64,000 nucleotides of DNA from the NCBI RefSeq assembly GCF_003346775.1, contig NZ_CP031219.1, forward strand, positions 2,790,001 through 2,854,000. The letters are read 5' to 3'. The notes below the pieces were generated by a model. That model searched no databases. It saw only the letters and a program-made list of their open reading frames with translations, and was not told the DNA's origin. The DNA is from Malaciobacter mytili LMG 24559 (GTDB lineage Bacteria > Campylobacterota > Campylobacteria > Campylobacterales > Arcobacteraceae). Positions 50,715-59,417 of this stretch are shown here, in pieces; the stretch's first letter is position 1, and each line of letters starts with the position of its first letter. Both the position numbers and the translations under genes were made by a program.

Positions 50715-51839
50715 ATGAGAGTTTTACTATTTGGAACAATTTTTCTAATTATTTTTTCTTTATTATGTTTATATATTTCAAAAAGATTTATAAATAAGCT
50801 TGATTTAAAGCCAAAATATAAAAAATATTTAAATTATTTTTTAGTTTTAAATCTTTTGGGGGTATTGGGTTATCTAGTATTTAGAAGATACCCAATTATT
50901 CCCAATGAAATATATTTTTTATTAAGTGTTCCTATTGGAATAATTTTTTTACTCTTCTCTACATCAGTTATTTATGATATTTTAAAATATCTTATCAATC
51001 ACTCTTCAAAAGATATTAAAAGAAGAGAGTTTTTTAAAAAATCTTTAGATATAACTGCTCTTCTTGCAGCTACTTCAATTAATGCAAAAGCTATGTATAA
51101 TGCAAGACATATACAAATAGAAGAAGTAAAAATTAAAATAAAAAATTTAAAAGAGTCATATAGCTTAGTTCAAATTAGTGATGTACATATTGGTGGTTTG
51201 GTTGATAAAGAATTTATTGCTTCTCTTGTAAAAAAAATAAATCTTTTAAAAGCTGATGTAGTAGTAATAACAGGCGATTTAGTTGATACTAATTTAAAGT
51301 ATGCAAAAGCTGCATTAGAAGAACTAGAAAATCTAAAATCTACTTATGGAACATATTTTATAGTGGGAAATCATGAATATTTTCATGGTATTGAAAATAT
51401 TATAGAAACAATGAAAAGTTTAAATATAAAAGTATTAGAAAATGAAAATATCTATATTGGAAAAGAAAATAGTGGTTTTTATTTAGCTGGAGTTTATGAT
51501 AGATTTGGAGAAAGATATGGAGAATATAAACCAGATATAAAAAAGGCTTTAGAAAATACAGAAGATTTTCCTACTATTTTATTGGCTCATCAACCAAAAT
51601 TTATTGAAGAAATTCCTTCAACATCAAATATTGATTTAATACTTTGTGGGCATACTCATGGAGGACAAATAATGCCTTTTAACCTTTTAGTAAAGCTTCA
51701 ACAGCCATATATTAGTGGACTTTATCAACATAATGATACTACTCAAGTATATGTAAATAAAGGAACTGGATTTTGGGGTCCTCCTATGAGATTAGGTGCA
51801 AGTTCTGAGATAACTTATATAAATTTAATAAGTAATTGA
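50715..51839 (+). CDS. Membrane-anchored YkuE-like metallophosphoesterase
   Basis: 374 aa. Four N-terminal hydrophobic helices (to about 95), a KRREFFKKSL stretch resembling a Tat motif before a short hydrophobic segment, and a calcineurin-type domain: DVH, GDLVD, GNHEYFHG, and GHTHGGQ with the final AHQPKF. The C-terminal VNKGTGFWGPPMR is the YkuE family mark. It probably cleaves phosphate from a lipid or envelope compound. A shorter paralogue lies at 60380. Confidence 0.87.
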   Translation: MRVLLFGTIFLIIFSLLCLYISKRFINKLDLKPKYKKYLNYFLVLNLLGVLGYLVFRRYPIIPNEIYFLLSVPIGIIFLLFSTSVIYDILKYLINHSSKDIKRREFFKKSLDITALLAATSINAKAMYNARHIQIEEVKIKIKNLKESYSLVQISDVHIGGLVDKEFIASLVKKINLLKADVVVITGDLVDTNLKYAKAALEELENLKSTYGTYFIVGNHEYFHGIENIIETMKSLNIKVLENENIYIGKENSGFYLAGVYDRFGERYGEYKPDIKKALENTEDFPTILLAHQPKFIEEIPSTSNIDLILCGHTHGGQIMPFNLLVKLQQPYISGLYQHNDTTQVYVNKGTGFWGPPMRLGASSEITYINLISN

Positions 51840-51896
51840 TTTCAATCATTGTTTTTTTTAACAGTTATAATAAAATAAAATAAAAAAAGTTTTATT

Positions 51897-52244
51897 ATGA
51901 CTGTGGAAAAATTTGAAAATGAAATTAATACTTTAAAAAAATTTTATAAAATTTATTGTGAAGATAAACATAAAGAACAAGAAGATATAAAAGAGATAAT
52001 CTTATATAAAGAAAAATATTTTGAGCTGGATTTACATTTATGTAATGAGTGTTTAAAAGATATTAGGTACTCAATAGAAAAACTTCAAACTTGCGTGCAT
52101 GAAATTAAACCTAGATGTAGAAACTGTCCAAATCCTTGCTATGAAAAAACTCAATGGAAAAAAACTGCAAAAGTTATGAAATATGGGGGAATAAAACTAG
52201 GGCTATCTTCCATAAAAAATAAAGTTTTAAAAATCTTTAAGTAG
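51897..52244 (+). CDS. YgbA-like nitrogen-oxide-linked family protein
   Basis: 115 aa with the cysteine pattern of the YgbA_NO family: IYCEDKHKE, LCNECLKD, a TCVHEIKPRC run, and CRNCPNPCYEKTQW, then KVMKYGGIKLG. E. coli YgbA is controlled by the nitric-oxide regulator NsrR and helps recovery from NO stress. The many conserved cysteines suggest a metal or Fe-S site. TTTTATT is the only weak leader seen; no clear ribosome site precedes the ATG. Confidence 0.82.
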   Translation: MTVEKFENEINTLKKFYKIYCEDKHKEQEDIKEIILYKEKYFELDLHLCNECLKDIRYSIEKLQTCVHEIKPRCRNCPNPCYEKTQWKKTAKVMKYGGIKLGLSSIKNKVLKIFK

Positions 52245-52289
52245 AGGAATACTCCTCCACTTAAAACTCAAAAAATAGGTGCTAGTTAT

Positions 52290-52409
52290 TTATTTATTTA
52301 AAATATATAAGGCACTTATACCAAAAATTTTGCCATAAATGCTTGCTAATATTAAGTAATCTTTTTTATATGAATTAAATTGTTTTTTTATATTTTTTAA
52401 AATTTCCAT
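52290..52409 (-). CDS. Small 39-aa protein downstream of hsp20
   Basis: Minus-strand ORF starting MEILKNIKKQFNSYKKDYL and ending GISALYILNK. A very strong ribosome site (AAGGAGGAG) sits right before the ATG and overlaps the hsp20 stop codon, so it should be made from the hsp20 message. The N-terminal half is a basic amphipathic helix and the rest is hydrophobic. No family is recognised. It is below the usual length limit for gene callers. Confidence 0.6.
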   Translation of the reverse strand: MEILKNIKKQFNSYKKDYLILASIYGKIFGISALYILNK

Positions 52410-52417
52410 ACTCCTCC

Positions 52418-52834
52418 TTACTTAATTTGAATGATTTTTTTATGTTTTTCCTCTGCTAATTTTGGAATCACAACTTCTAAAACTCCATCTTCATAGTTTG
52501 CATCAATATTTTCAATATCGGCATTTTCAGGAAGTGTAAAACTTCTTGTAAATTTACCAAATGAAGTTTCAACTTTATAATAATCTTCTTCTTTTATCTC
52601 TTCTTTTATTTTTCTTTCACCTGAAATTGTTAATATATCTTTATGTACATCTACTTTAATATTCTCTTTTTTTACTCCAGGTAAATCCACATCAATATGA
52701 TAAGCAAATTCTCCTTCTCTAGTATTTACAGAAGGAACAAACCCACTTACACCTTCATTTTGTGAAACTTTGTTATAAAATCTTTTTTCAAATTCTGCTA
52801 AATCTTTAAAGGGATCAAATCTTGTAACTAACAT
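52418..52834 (-). CDS. Small heat-shock protein (Hsp20/IbpA type)
   Basis: 138 aa. The alpha-crystallin domain (about 38-135) shows GEFAYHIDVDLPGVKKEN, ILTISGERK and the conserved NADIENIDANYEDGVLEVVIPK. It is a holdase that keeps unfolded proteins soluble. Its promoter overlaps a CIRCE operator, so it should be derepressed on heat shock through loss of HrcA. AAGGAG is 6 nt before the ATG, and an 8-bp hairpin opens the 5' leader. Confidence 0.95.
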   Translation of the reverse strand: MLVTRFDPFKDLAEFEKRFYNKVSQNEGVSGFVPSVNTREGEFAYHIDVDLPGVKKENIKVDVHKDILTISGERKIKEEIKEEDYYKVETSFGKFTRSFTLPENADIENIDANYEDGVLEVVIPKLAEEKHKKIIQIK

Positions 52835-52856
52835 CTTTTTCTCCTTAATTTAGAAT

Positions 52857-52879
52857 ACTTGATAGTTTTCTTATCAAGT
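52857..52879 (-). other. 5' leader hairpin of hsp20
   Basis: ACTTGATA (52857-52864) pairs with TATCAAGT (52872-52879). On the minus strand this hairpin lies at the very start of the transcript, upstream of the ribosome site. It may protect the mRNA end; it does not cover the ribosome site as a thermometer would. Confidence 0.5.
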
Positions 52880-52886
52880 TAATGAA

Positions 52887-52916
52887 ATTATAACAAATAT
52901 TTTTAGCACTTGTCAA
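52887..52916 (-). promoter_or_regulatory. Sigma-70 promoter of hsp20
   Basis: On the minus strand TTGACA (complement of 52911-52916), an 18-nt spacer and TATAAT (complement of 52887-52892). Both hexamers are perfect. The -35 lies inside the proximal CIRCE copy, so HrcA bound there would block polymerase. Confidence 0.8.
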
Positions 52917-52929
52917 GAGTATTTGCTAA
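52903..52929. promoter_or_regulatory. Degenerate CIRCE operator (promoter-proximal)
   Basis: TTAGCACTT-N9-ATTTGCTAA in the CIRCE 9-9-9 layout. The left arm fits 8 of 9 bases and the right arm 6 of 9. It overlaps the hsp20 -35. Confidence 0.6.
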
Positions 52930-52943
52930 TTTTTTATATTTTT

Positions 52944-52970
52944 TTAGCACTTTTTATTTTAGAGTGCTAA
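52944..52970. promoter_or_regulatory. CIRCE operator (promoter-distal)
   Basis: TTAGCACTT-N9-GAGTGCTAA, matching the consensus TTAGCACTC-N9-GAGTGCTAA at 17 of 18 arm positions. It is 14 bp from the proximal copy and is the binding site for HrcA. Confidence 0.85.
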
Positions 52971-53053
52971 GTAATAACAATAAAACTTGTAATAATAGTT
53001 ACAATATAAATTGTAAATACTATTAAATAATCTTTTTTATTTATATTATTCAT
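52967..53053 (-). CDS. Candidate 28-aa membrane peptide overlapping CIRCE
   Basis: Minus-strand ORF MNNINKKDYLIV followed by a single hydrophobic segment to SFIVIT. AAAGGAAG is the ribosome site, 6 nt before the ATG. Its stop codon lies inside the distal CIRCE. Upstream, a perfect 10-bp hairpin (53068-53077/53085-53094) lies just before the ribosome site. It could be a real small membrane protein or a leader peptide. The rest of 52835-53236 is promoter DNA and typA terminators. Confidence 0.4.
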   Translation of the reverse strand: MNNINKKDYLIVFTIYIVTIITSFIVIT

Positions 53054-53151
53054 TGTTTCTTCCTTTCATAGGAGAAACAATCAATTTCTCCTATATATTT
53101 ATATTATTTTTTTTAAAAATAAAAACATTTAGTTCCTTGATTTTTAGGTAT

Positions 53152-53183
53152 AAAAAAAGGGAAGATCAAAAGCCCTTCCCTTT
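53152..53183 (-). terminator. Intrinsic terminator of typA
   Basis: On the minus strand AAAGGGAAG pairs with CTTCCCTTT (53175-53183 and 53156-53164) and is followed by seven T. A second, imperfect hairpin (AAGCCTTTTG with CAAAAAGGCTT, about 53194-53223) lies between it and the typA stop. Confidence 0.85.
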
Positions 53184-53236
53184 ATAAAGTTCTAAAGCCT
53201 TTTGTCTTTTAATCAAAAAGGCTTAACTAATATTAA

Positions 53237-55054
53237 TTAATCAGCGAATTTAGCCTTTTTAGCTGTTCTTTTTCTTGCCGTTGGATCAAGTTCTCTTTTC
53301 CTAATTCTTACACTTTTTGGAGTAACTTCAACAAGTTCATCCTCTTCAATCCACTCTAACGCATTTTCTAAACTCATAACTCTTGGAGGGATAAGTTTAA
53401 TAGCATCATCAGAACCTGATGCCCTTACGTTTGTTAATGCTTTTCCTTTAATTGGATTAACATCTAAATCATTTGATTTTGCATGCTCACCAATTACCAT
53501 TCCTACATAAACTTTATCTTGAGGTTTTATATACATAATCCCTCTTTCTTGTAGGTTGAAAATTGAGTAACCTAAAGCTTCTCCATTTTCCATAGATACA
53601 AGTGCCCCATTTTTTCTTGTTTCAACTGTTCCTGAGTATGGTCTAAACTCTAAGAATGAGTGGTTCATAACACCCTCACCTTTTGTATCAGTTAAAAACT
53701 CTGTTCTAATTCCAATAAGTCCCCTTGCAGGAATTTCAAACTCTAATCTTGTAAATCCAGATCCCATTGGAACCATATTTGTCATATTTGCTTTTTTTCT
53801 TCCAAGTTTTTCAATAATTGTTCCAGAATACTCATCTGGAGTATCAATTACTAAATGTTCAAATGGTTCATAAACTACGCCATTTTCAATTCTTGTAATA
53901 ACTTCTGGTCTTCCAATAGAAAACTCAAAACCTTCTCTTCTCATATTTTCAGCTAAAATAGTAATTTGAAGTTCACCTCTTCCGTTTACTTTAAATTTAC
54001 CTTCACCAATTTGCTCATAACTCATAGCAATATTAGTGTTCATCTCAGCTTTTAATCTTTCATCAATTTTATTTGAAGTTACAAATTTACCTTCAGTTCC
54101 TGCTAATGGAGAATCATTTACTGCAAATGTAACAGATAAAGTTGGCTCTTCAATATGCATAGGGTCTAATGGCATTGGGTTACTTGGGTCACATAAAGAA
54201 TCCCCAACATCAATAGTTTCAAATCCTGCAACAGCTACAATATCCCCTGCACCTGCTGATTTAAGTTCAATTCTTTCTAAACCTTTAAATCCAATTAGTT
54301 TAGTTACTCTACCTTTAACTTTTTCACCATCTGCTTTACATAATAAAACAGTTTCACCTTGAGAGATAGTACCATTAAAAATTCTTGCAATTCCAATCTT
54401 ACCAATGAAGTTATCATAATCAAGAGTAAATACTTGAAGCTGTAAACCATTTTCTTCACTTCCATTTGGTTTTGGAACTTCTGTTAAGATAGTTTCAAAT
54501 AAAGGCTTTAAATCTTTCTTTTCATCATCTAAATTATGAATTGCATAACCATCTCTTGCAGCTGCATAAATTACTGGGAATTCAAGTTGCTCATCTGTTG
54601 CATCCATTTGTGCAAAAAGGTCAAATACTTCATCAACAACTCTATCTGGTTCACCAGCAGGTTTATCAATTTTATTTACAACAACAATTGGTCTATGCCC
54701 AAGTGATAAAGCTTTTTTTACAACGAATTTAGTTTGAGGCATAACTCCCTCTTGAGCATCTACAAGAAGTAGTACAGAATCAACCATCTTTAAAACCCTC
54801 TCAACTTCTCCACCAAAATCGGCGTGTCCCGGAGTGTCAATAATGTTAATTCTTACACCTTCATAATCAATAGCAGTATTTTTAGAAAGAATTGTAATTC
54901 CTCTTTCTTTTTCAATGTCATTGCTATCCATTACTCTTTCATCTACTTCTTGGTGTGAAGAAAAAGTTCCAGATTGTTTTAATAATTCATCTACCAGCGT
55001 CGTTTTACCATGGTCAACGTGCGCAATTACGGCAATATTTCTAATATCTCTCAT
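53237..55054 (-). CDS. typA: Translational GTPase TypA/BipA
   Basis: 605 aa, ribosome-binding GTPase linked to stress and cold adaptation and subunit assembly. G1 [14 protein letters not shown], switch [12 protein letters not shown]3 [12 protein letters not shown]4 NKID, then domain II, III, V and the BipA-specific C-terminal domain ([16 protein letters not shown]). Length is normal. It is transcribed alone and ends in paired terminators. Confidence 0.97.
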   Translation of the reverse strand: MRDIRNIAVIAHVDHGKTTLVDELLKQSGTFSSHQEVDERVMDSNDIEKERGITILSKNTAIDYEGVRINIIDTPGHADFGGEVERVLKMVDSVLLLVDAQEGVMPQTKFVVKKALSLGHRPIVVVNKIDKPAGEPDRVVDEVFDLFAQMDATDEQLEFPVIYAAARDGYAIHNLDDEKKDLKPLFETILTEVPKPNGSEENGLQLQVFTLDYDNFIGKIGIARIFNGTISQGETVLLCKADGEKVKGRVTKLIGFKGLERIELKSAGAGDIVAVAGFETIDVGDSLCDPSNPMPLDPMHIEEPTLSVTFAVNDSPLAGTEGKFVTSNKIDERLKAEMNTNIAMSYEQIGEGKFKVNGRGELQITILAENMRREGFEFSIGRPEVITRIENGVVYEPFEHLVIDTPDEYSGTIIEKLGRKKANMTNMVPMGSGFTRLEFEIPARGLIGIRTEFLTDTKGEGVMNHSFLEFRPYSGTVETRKNGALVSMENGEALGYSIFNLQERGIMYIKPQDKVYVGMVIGEHAKSNDLDVNPIKGKALTNVRASGSDDAIKLIPPRVMSLENALEWIEEDELVEVTPKSVRIRKRELDPTARKRTAKKAKFAD

Positions 55055-55145
55055 TTACTCTCTTTAAGTTAATTTTTCGCGATTATACTAAATATTTGCT
55101 TAAATTAAGGCAAGTGTAATTAAATTAATTGAAGATGAATAAAAA

Positions 55146-55193
55146 TTCATATTTCATTCATTCTGTTTTCATTCTTTCTTGATAAATTTTCAT
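55146..55193 (+). promoter_or_regulatory. Direct TTCAT repeats, 11-bp phased, upstream of the ABC/HCO-like operon
   Basis: TTCAT at 55146, 55157 and 55168 (exact 11-bp steps), and again at 55189. The hexamer TAAATT (55183-55188) stands 10 nt after the third repeat, in the -10 position. The layout is that of OmpR/PhoB-class activator sites and is shared with the region at 61102. Confidence 0.65.
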
Positions 55194-55215
55194 TAACAAT
55201 TTAAAAAGGAGTAGA

Positions 55216-56295
55216 ATGTCAAATGCAATAAAGGCTTTAAAAGCCAATAAACTTAAGACATCTCTTATTGTTTTAAGTCTGATTTTTTCTATAACATCAA
55301 TATTTTTAATTACTTCTATTTCAAATGGTGTTATTTCTATGTACTCTACAATGCTAAAAAGTGATGGAGATATAATTATCACTCAAAGAAAAATATCAGA
55401 TACATTTTTTTCAAATATAGATATAAACTTAATTGAAAAATTAAATAACTTTAAAGAAGTTACAAAAGCTTCAGGCTTAATTGTGGGTGCAACTATTGTG
55501 GAAGAGTTACCTATAGTTGCTGTTTATGGAGTTACTACAAATAGGTTTGAAAACTATAAATTAATAAAAGGTAAATATCCTTTAAAACAAGAAGTTTTAC
55601 TTGGAAAATCTATTTTTGATAGTTTAAAAAATAAAAATGAAGTATTAATTGCAAATAAAAAATTTAAAGTGTCAGGGGTTTTTCAAAGTTCTATTGGATT
55701 TGAAAATGGAGGAGTTGTATTAAATATTGAAGATGCAAGTTCTATTTTCAATAAAAGTGCTTCTATGATAATGGTAAATTGTAAAATTGACACAAATATA
55801 TCTAAATTAAGTGATAAAATCAATCAACTAGATAGAAATATTGAAGCAAAATCTACAACAAGTTTTGTGGATAATTATAATCAATTTAAAATAATTAAAA
55901 CCTCATCAAATGTAATTTCTTTTATCTCTTTTTGTATGGGATTACTAACTATTGCTTCAATTTTAAGTATTACTATAAATCAAAGAAAAAGTGAATTTGG
56001 AATTAAAAGAGCTATTGGGGTTCCTATGAAAAAAATTCTAATACAAATTATAAATGAGAGTTTGATTTTAGCAGTTATTAGTTTTTTTATTGCCTTATTT
56101 ATTTCAAATATTGCCTTATATTTTATAAAAAACAGCTCACTTTTATATGGATATGTAAATGGAGAGATTTCACTAAATATTGCATTTTTTATTTTTATTA
56201 CTTCTATTTTAATAGCTATATTAGGTTCAATTATTCCAGCACTAAATGCTTCAAAAACTGATCCAATTATTTTAATTCAAGGAAATAAAATATGA
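55216..56295 (+). CDS. ABC transporter permease, FtsX/MacB type
   Basis: 359 aa with TM1 near 15-38, a large periplasmic domain (about 45-240), and three C-terminal TM helices (about 240-262, 285-305, 325-348). Conserved ends NQRKSEFGIKRAIGVPMKKI and IPALNASKTDPIILIQG fit MacB/LolC-type permeases, which move molecules across the envelope by mechanotransmission rather than classical transport. AAAGGAG precedes the ATG. It overlaps the ATPase gene by 4 nt and leads the seven-gene set. Confidence 0.88.
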   Translation: MSNAIKALKANKLKTSLIVLSLIFSITSIFLITSISNGVISMYSTMLKSDGDIIITQRKISDTFFSNIDINLIEKLNNFKEVTKASGLIVGATIVEELPIVAVYGVTTNRFENYKLIKGKYPLKQEVLLGKSIFDSLKNKNEVLIANKKFKVSGVFQSSIGFENGGVVLNIEDASSIFNKSASMIMVNCKIDTNISKLSDKINQLDRNIEAKSTTSFVDNYNQFKIIKTSSNVISFISFCMGLLTIASILSITINQRKSEFGIKRAIGVPMKKILIQIINESLILAVISFFIALFISNIALYFIKNSSLLYGYVNGEISLNIAFFIFITSILIAILGSIIPALNASKTDPIILIQGNKI

Positions 56296-56912
56296 TAAAT
56301 TTAAAAAATATCTCTCATAAATATGATAAAGAATTTGCTTTAAAAAATATAAACCTTGAAATTAAAAAAGGTTCATTTGTGGCAATTACAGGGGAGAGTG
56401 GAAGTGGTAAAACAACACTTTTATCTATTCTTTCTACTTTATTAAAACCCACAAGTGGGGAAGCTTTTTTTGAAGGAATAAATTATGAAAATATTAAAAA
56501 TATAGATGAATTTAGACAAAAAAATATTGGTTTTATTTTTCAGTTTCACTATTTGATAAATTATTTAACAGTAAAAGAAAATATCAATCTTGCAAAAGAC
56601 AGTGCAACTAAAGAAGAAATTAAAAACCTATTGGCAACTTTAAAAATTGAAGATTTAATTAATTCATATCCAAATGAAATTTCAGGAGGACAAAGACAAA
56701 GAGTTGCAATTGCAAGAGCTTTAATTAATAATCCAAAAGTAATCTTTGCAGATGAACCCACAGGAAATTTGGATTCAAAAAACTCTTTAAATGTATTTAA
56801 TATTTTTAAAAAACTATCACAAAAAGGTGTAACTATTGTAGTTGCTACTCATGATAAAGCTTTAGCGGCTTTTGCAGATATTAATATAAAGGTAAAAGAT
56901 GGACAACTTTAA
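56292..56912 (+). CDS. ABC transporter ATPase, LolD/MacB type
   Basis: 206 aa. Walker A GESGSGKTT, Q-loop FIFQFHY, signature SGGQRQR, Walker B VIFADEPTG, and the H-loop ATHDK. It pairs with the FtsX-type permease before it (ATGA overlap). It also overlaps the following membrane protein start by 14 nt, so all three are coupled in translation. Confidence 0.95.
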   Translation: MINLKNISHKYDKEFALKNINLEIKKGSFVAITGESGSGKTTLLSILSTLLKPTSGEAFFEGINYENIKNIDEFRQKNIGFIFQFHYLINYLTVKENINLAKDSATKEEIKNLLATLKIEDLINSYPNEISGGQRQRVAIARALINNPKVIFADEPTGNLDSKNSLNVFNIFKKLSQKGVTIVVATHDKALAAFADINIKVKDGQL

Positions 56913-58461
56913 TACATTTATAGAAAAACAGTTTAAAATTTCTATTATATTTTTATTTTTGGGATTATTTTTTGGGATTTTATACTCTATTAATCTATTG
57001 GGAGTATTTATTGATTCTACAACTTTAAATCCAGTAAATATAAGAAGTTTACATATCTCTCTTATGCTTTATGGGTTTGTACCTTTAATGCTTTCATATC
57101 TTCCTTTTTTACTTATAAATAAAGAAGTAGGAAGTATAAAAGATGGACTTTTTTATCTAAACTTATATACAATTTTTTGGTATATCTTTTTAATTTTTAT
57201 GATAAGTTGCTTATTATTTGGGAATACAAGAGGCTTAGCTTTTTATGACTTTCCTTATGAACTAAATTTTATTTTAGCTTTTGCAGGTTTATTTTATATT
57301 ATTGCTTTATATAAATATATTAAACAATATAAAGTAAAACCAACTTGGGTTAAAGTATCACTTTATATAGTTACTCTTGCTCCTTTTACTCTTTTAATCT
57401 TAATGAACCCAACTATTGGACAAGTTGAAAGTACAATTAGTGGTCCCCATGGAGATAATACTTTAGGTATGAGTTTTGCTTTAATTCCTATATATTACTT
57501 AATTATTAAACTATTAAACAAAGAAGAATTTAAAGCTAGATGGAATATTTTTTGGATGATTCCTTTAGCTTTTTATATCTTATCAGTTTTACATAGAAGC
57601 TTTATAGGTTCTTTATCATATAACCAAGAGTGGTTTTTTCAATATCTAACTTTACTTTATATTCCTTTATTATATAGATGGTATAAAGACTCAAACATTG
57701 ATAAATACCCAAAGTTAGCTCTTTTAATCTCTATTCTTGCTTTTTTATTTGTGGATATTGAGGGAAATATTTTATTTATTCCTGAACTTAGATGGGTATT
57801 TCATAGAAATGATTTAGTGGTTGCTCATGCTCATGTGGCTATGGGAATTGGCGTATTTTTTATGGTTATTGCTATGTTTGTTCAATATATAAAACAACTT
57901 CAAAAAATCAACTTTTATATATTATATTTATTTGGTCTTCTTGGTATTTTTATAGTTTTAAGTATTAGTGGGTTTATTCAAGCAGGGATGATTAATGGCT
58001 CAACACAAAACCTTTGGGTTGCTAGAACTATTTTTGGAATTTTTACTTTTCTTTCACTAATAGCTTTTGTAAATTTTAAATTTAATTTTACAACTATGGA
58101 AAAATATAATCTATTTGGAGTGTTAAATGATGGTTTTGGAGGAGTATTTTTAATCTTACTTGCAAGTTTTTTATATCCAATATTAGATTTTAGTTTTGAG
58201 GGTAAATACGAATATATAGTTTTTGCTTTTGTAAGTATTACAGGGCTTATTCATTTTTTAGCTTTTAAATACAAAGAGTATGAATTAATACTTACAAAAC
58301 TTACTGTTTTAATAAGAGTTTTTATAAGTTCAGTTTTTTTTGCTTTGTATATGTCTCATACATTAGGAGTTGTTGCTTTAGTAATATCTCTTTTTGATAT
58401 TTCAATGGTTATTTTTTATCTACTTACTTTATATAAAAAGGAGCAATTATGCAAAAATTAG
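56899..58461 (+). CDS. Heme-copper oxidase subunit I-like membrane protein (no visible CuB His pair)
   Basis: 520 aa, about 12-13 TM helices. H52 in SLHISLMLYGF resembles the helix-II heme ligand, and H310/H312 in VVAHAHVAMG the helix-X heme ligands of CcoN and NorB. H184 in SGPHGDNTLG and H232 are the only other candidates for a helix-VI or VII ligand. I see no His-His dyad, so CuB is probably incomplete. It may be a heme protein of electron transfer or sensing rather than an oxidase. No subunit II or III genes follow. Its ATG lies 14 nt inside the ATPase gene. Confidence 0.75.
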   Translation: MDNFNTFIEKQFKISIIFLFLGLFFGILYSINLLGVFIDSTTLNPVNIRSLHISLMLYGFVPLMLSYLPFLLINKEVGSIKDGLFYLNLYTIFWYIFLIFMISCLLFGNTRGLAFYDFPYELNFILAFAGLFYIIALYKYIKQYKVKPTWVKVSLYIVTLAPFTLLILMNPTIGQVESTISGPHGDNTLGMSFALIPIYYLIIKLLNKEEFKARWNIFWMIPLAFYILSVLHRSFIGSLSYNQEWFFQYLTLLYIPLLYRWYKDSNIDKYPKLALLISILAFLFVDIEGNILFIPELRWVFHRNDLVVAHAHVAMGIGVFFMVIAMFVQYIKQLQKINFYILYLFGLLGIFIVLSISGFIQAGMINGSTQNLWVARTIFGIFTFLSLIAFVNFKFNFTTMEKYNLFGVLNDGFGGVFLILLASFLYPILDFSFEGKYEYIVFAFVSITGLIHFLAFKYKEYELILTKLTVLIRVFISSVFFALYMSHTLGVVALVISLFDISMVIFYLLTLYKKEQLCKN

Positions 58462-59417
58462 CCCTAATATTTTTTATAGCTTTTGAGTTATGTTATTATT
58501 TGCTTATAGCACAAACAGGAATTGTTGAACATTTTTCTTCAAATATTTTTATAATTGCTCCTCTTCCTATAGGTGGAGTTATTGGGTCAGTTTTAAGTTA
58601 TTATATTAAGACTTCAACAAAAAATAAAATATTAGCTTTTTTAACAATTCAGTTAGGTGTTAGTATGTTTTATCCAAATTTAAATACTTTACTTTTATTT
58701 ATTCTTGGAATTAGTGTTGGAGCACTTGCACCTTTACTTATAAATGAGTTAAAAAAAGCCTCAAATATTCAACTTGGGTTTGCTTTAGCTATCTCATATG
58801 CTTTAGGAACATTTATGTTTACATATGAAGCTTCAAAAAGAACAAATATTGCAATTGTTTTTACTCTTATTTCTTTAGTTTGTTCACTATTTTTAAATAT
58901 AAAAGAACATAAAGATTTAACTAAAAACAGTTCTAATTTTTCCCTTTTTATAATGGTTTTATGGATATTTTTAGATTCTACTTTATTTGAAACACTTTCA
59001 AGGGATTTAAATACTTCTATTTGGAGAGATGGCTTTACTTTAGAAATAATTACTTTTCATTTAATTGGTGTTGCTAGTGCTTTTTATTTAAAAATGGAAA
59101 AAAATCAAAAAGAGTTATTAATTTTAACTTTATTTGCTCTTTCTTATTTATTTTATTTTTTACAAGAGGGATTGATCTTATCTATTGTTTATCCATTTGT
59201 AATCTCTTTTTACAATGTGATAATTCTTCAAACTATTGTAAAAAAAGATTTAAAAACTTTAGCAATTTATATGATTTTTATAGGTTGGGCCGCTTCAGGG
59301 GCTGGATTATTTGTAGCTTTAGAAAATCTAATTTTATATGTTCCAATTATTTTTCTAATTTGCTTAATTAAGATTTTAATAACACAACAAAAAAAGGAGA
59401 TACCATGTATAAATTAA
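58449..59417 (+). CDS. Multi-helix membrane protein, MFS-like
   Basis: 322 aa with about 10 hydrophobic helices and short loops: ALIFFIAFELCYYLLIAQ at the start, LPIGGVIGSVLSYY, and FALAISYALGTFMF. The helix-6/7 loop KEHKDLTKNSS is the usual place for a central MFS loop, so a truncated MFS-type fold is possible, but no motif A is seen. It overlaps the gene before it by 13 nt and the YceI gene after it by 13 nt. The function is unknown; it may work with the heme-copper-like protein. Confidence 0.65.
   Translation: MQKLALIFFIAFELCYYLLIAQTGIVEHFSSNIFIIAPLPIGGVIGSVLSYYIKTSTKNKILAFLTIQLGVSMFYPNLNTLLLFILGISVGALAPLLINELKKASNIQLGFALAISYALGTFMFTYEASKRTNIAIVFTLISLVCSLFLNIKEHKDLTKNSSNFSLFIMVLWIFLDSTLFETLSRDLNTSIWRDGFTLEIITFHLIGVASAFYLKMEKNQKELLILTLFALSYLFYFLQEGLILSIVYPFVISFYNVIILQTIVKKDLKTLAIYMIFIGWAASGAGLFVALENLILYVPIIFLICLIKILITQQKKEIPCIN

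Noticed and set aside
52857-52879. ROSE-type RNA thermometer in the hsp20 leader
   Set aside because: The hairpin does not cover the ribosome site and lacks the U(U/C)GCU motif; HrcA/CIRCE control explains heat regulation better.
55158-55382. Minus-strand frame over the ABC permease start
   Set aside because: It covers the conserved N-terminus of the permease in antisense; its composition follows the complement of TM codons.
56899-58461. Functional cbb3-type oxidase subunit I
   Set aside because: No CuB His-His pair is visible, and no CcoO, CcoP or NorC gene is next to it; labelled only as subunit I-like.
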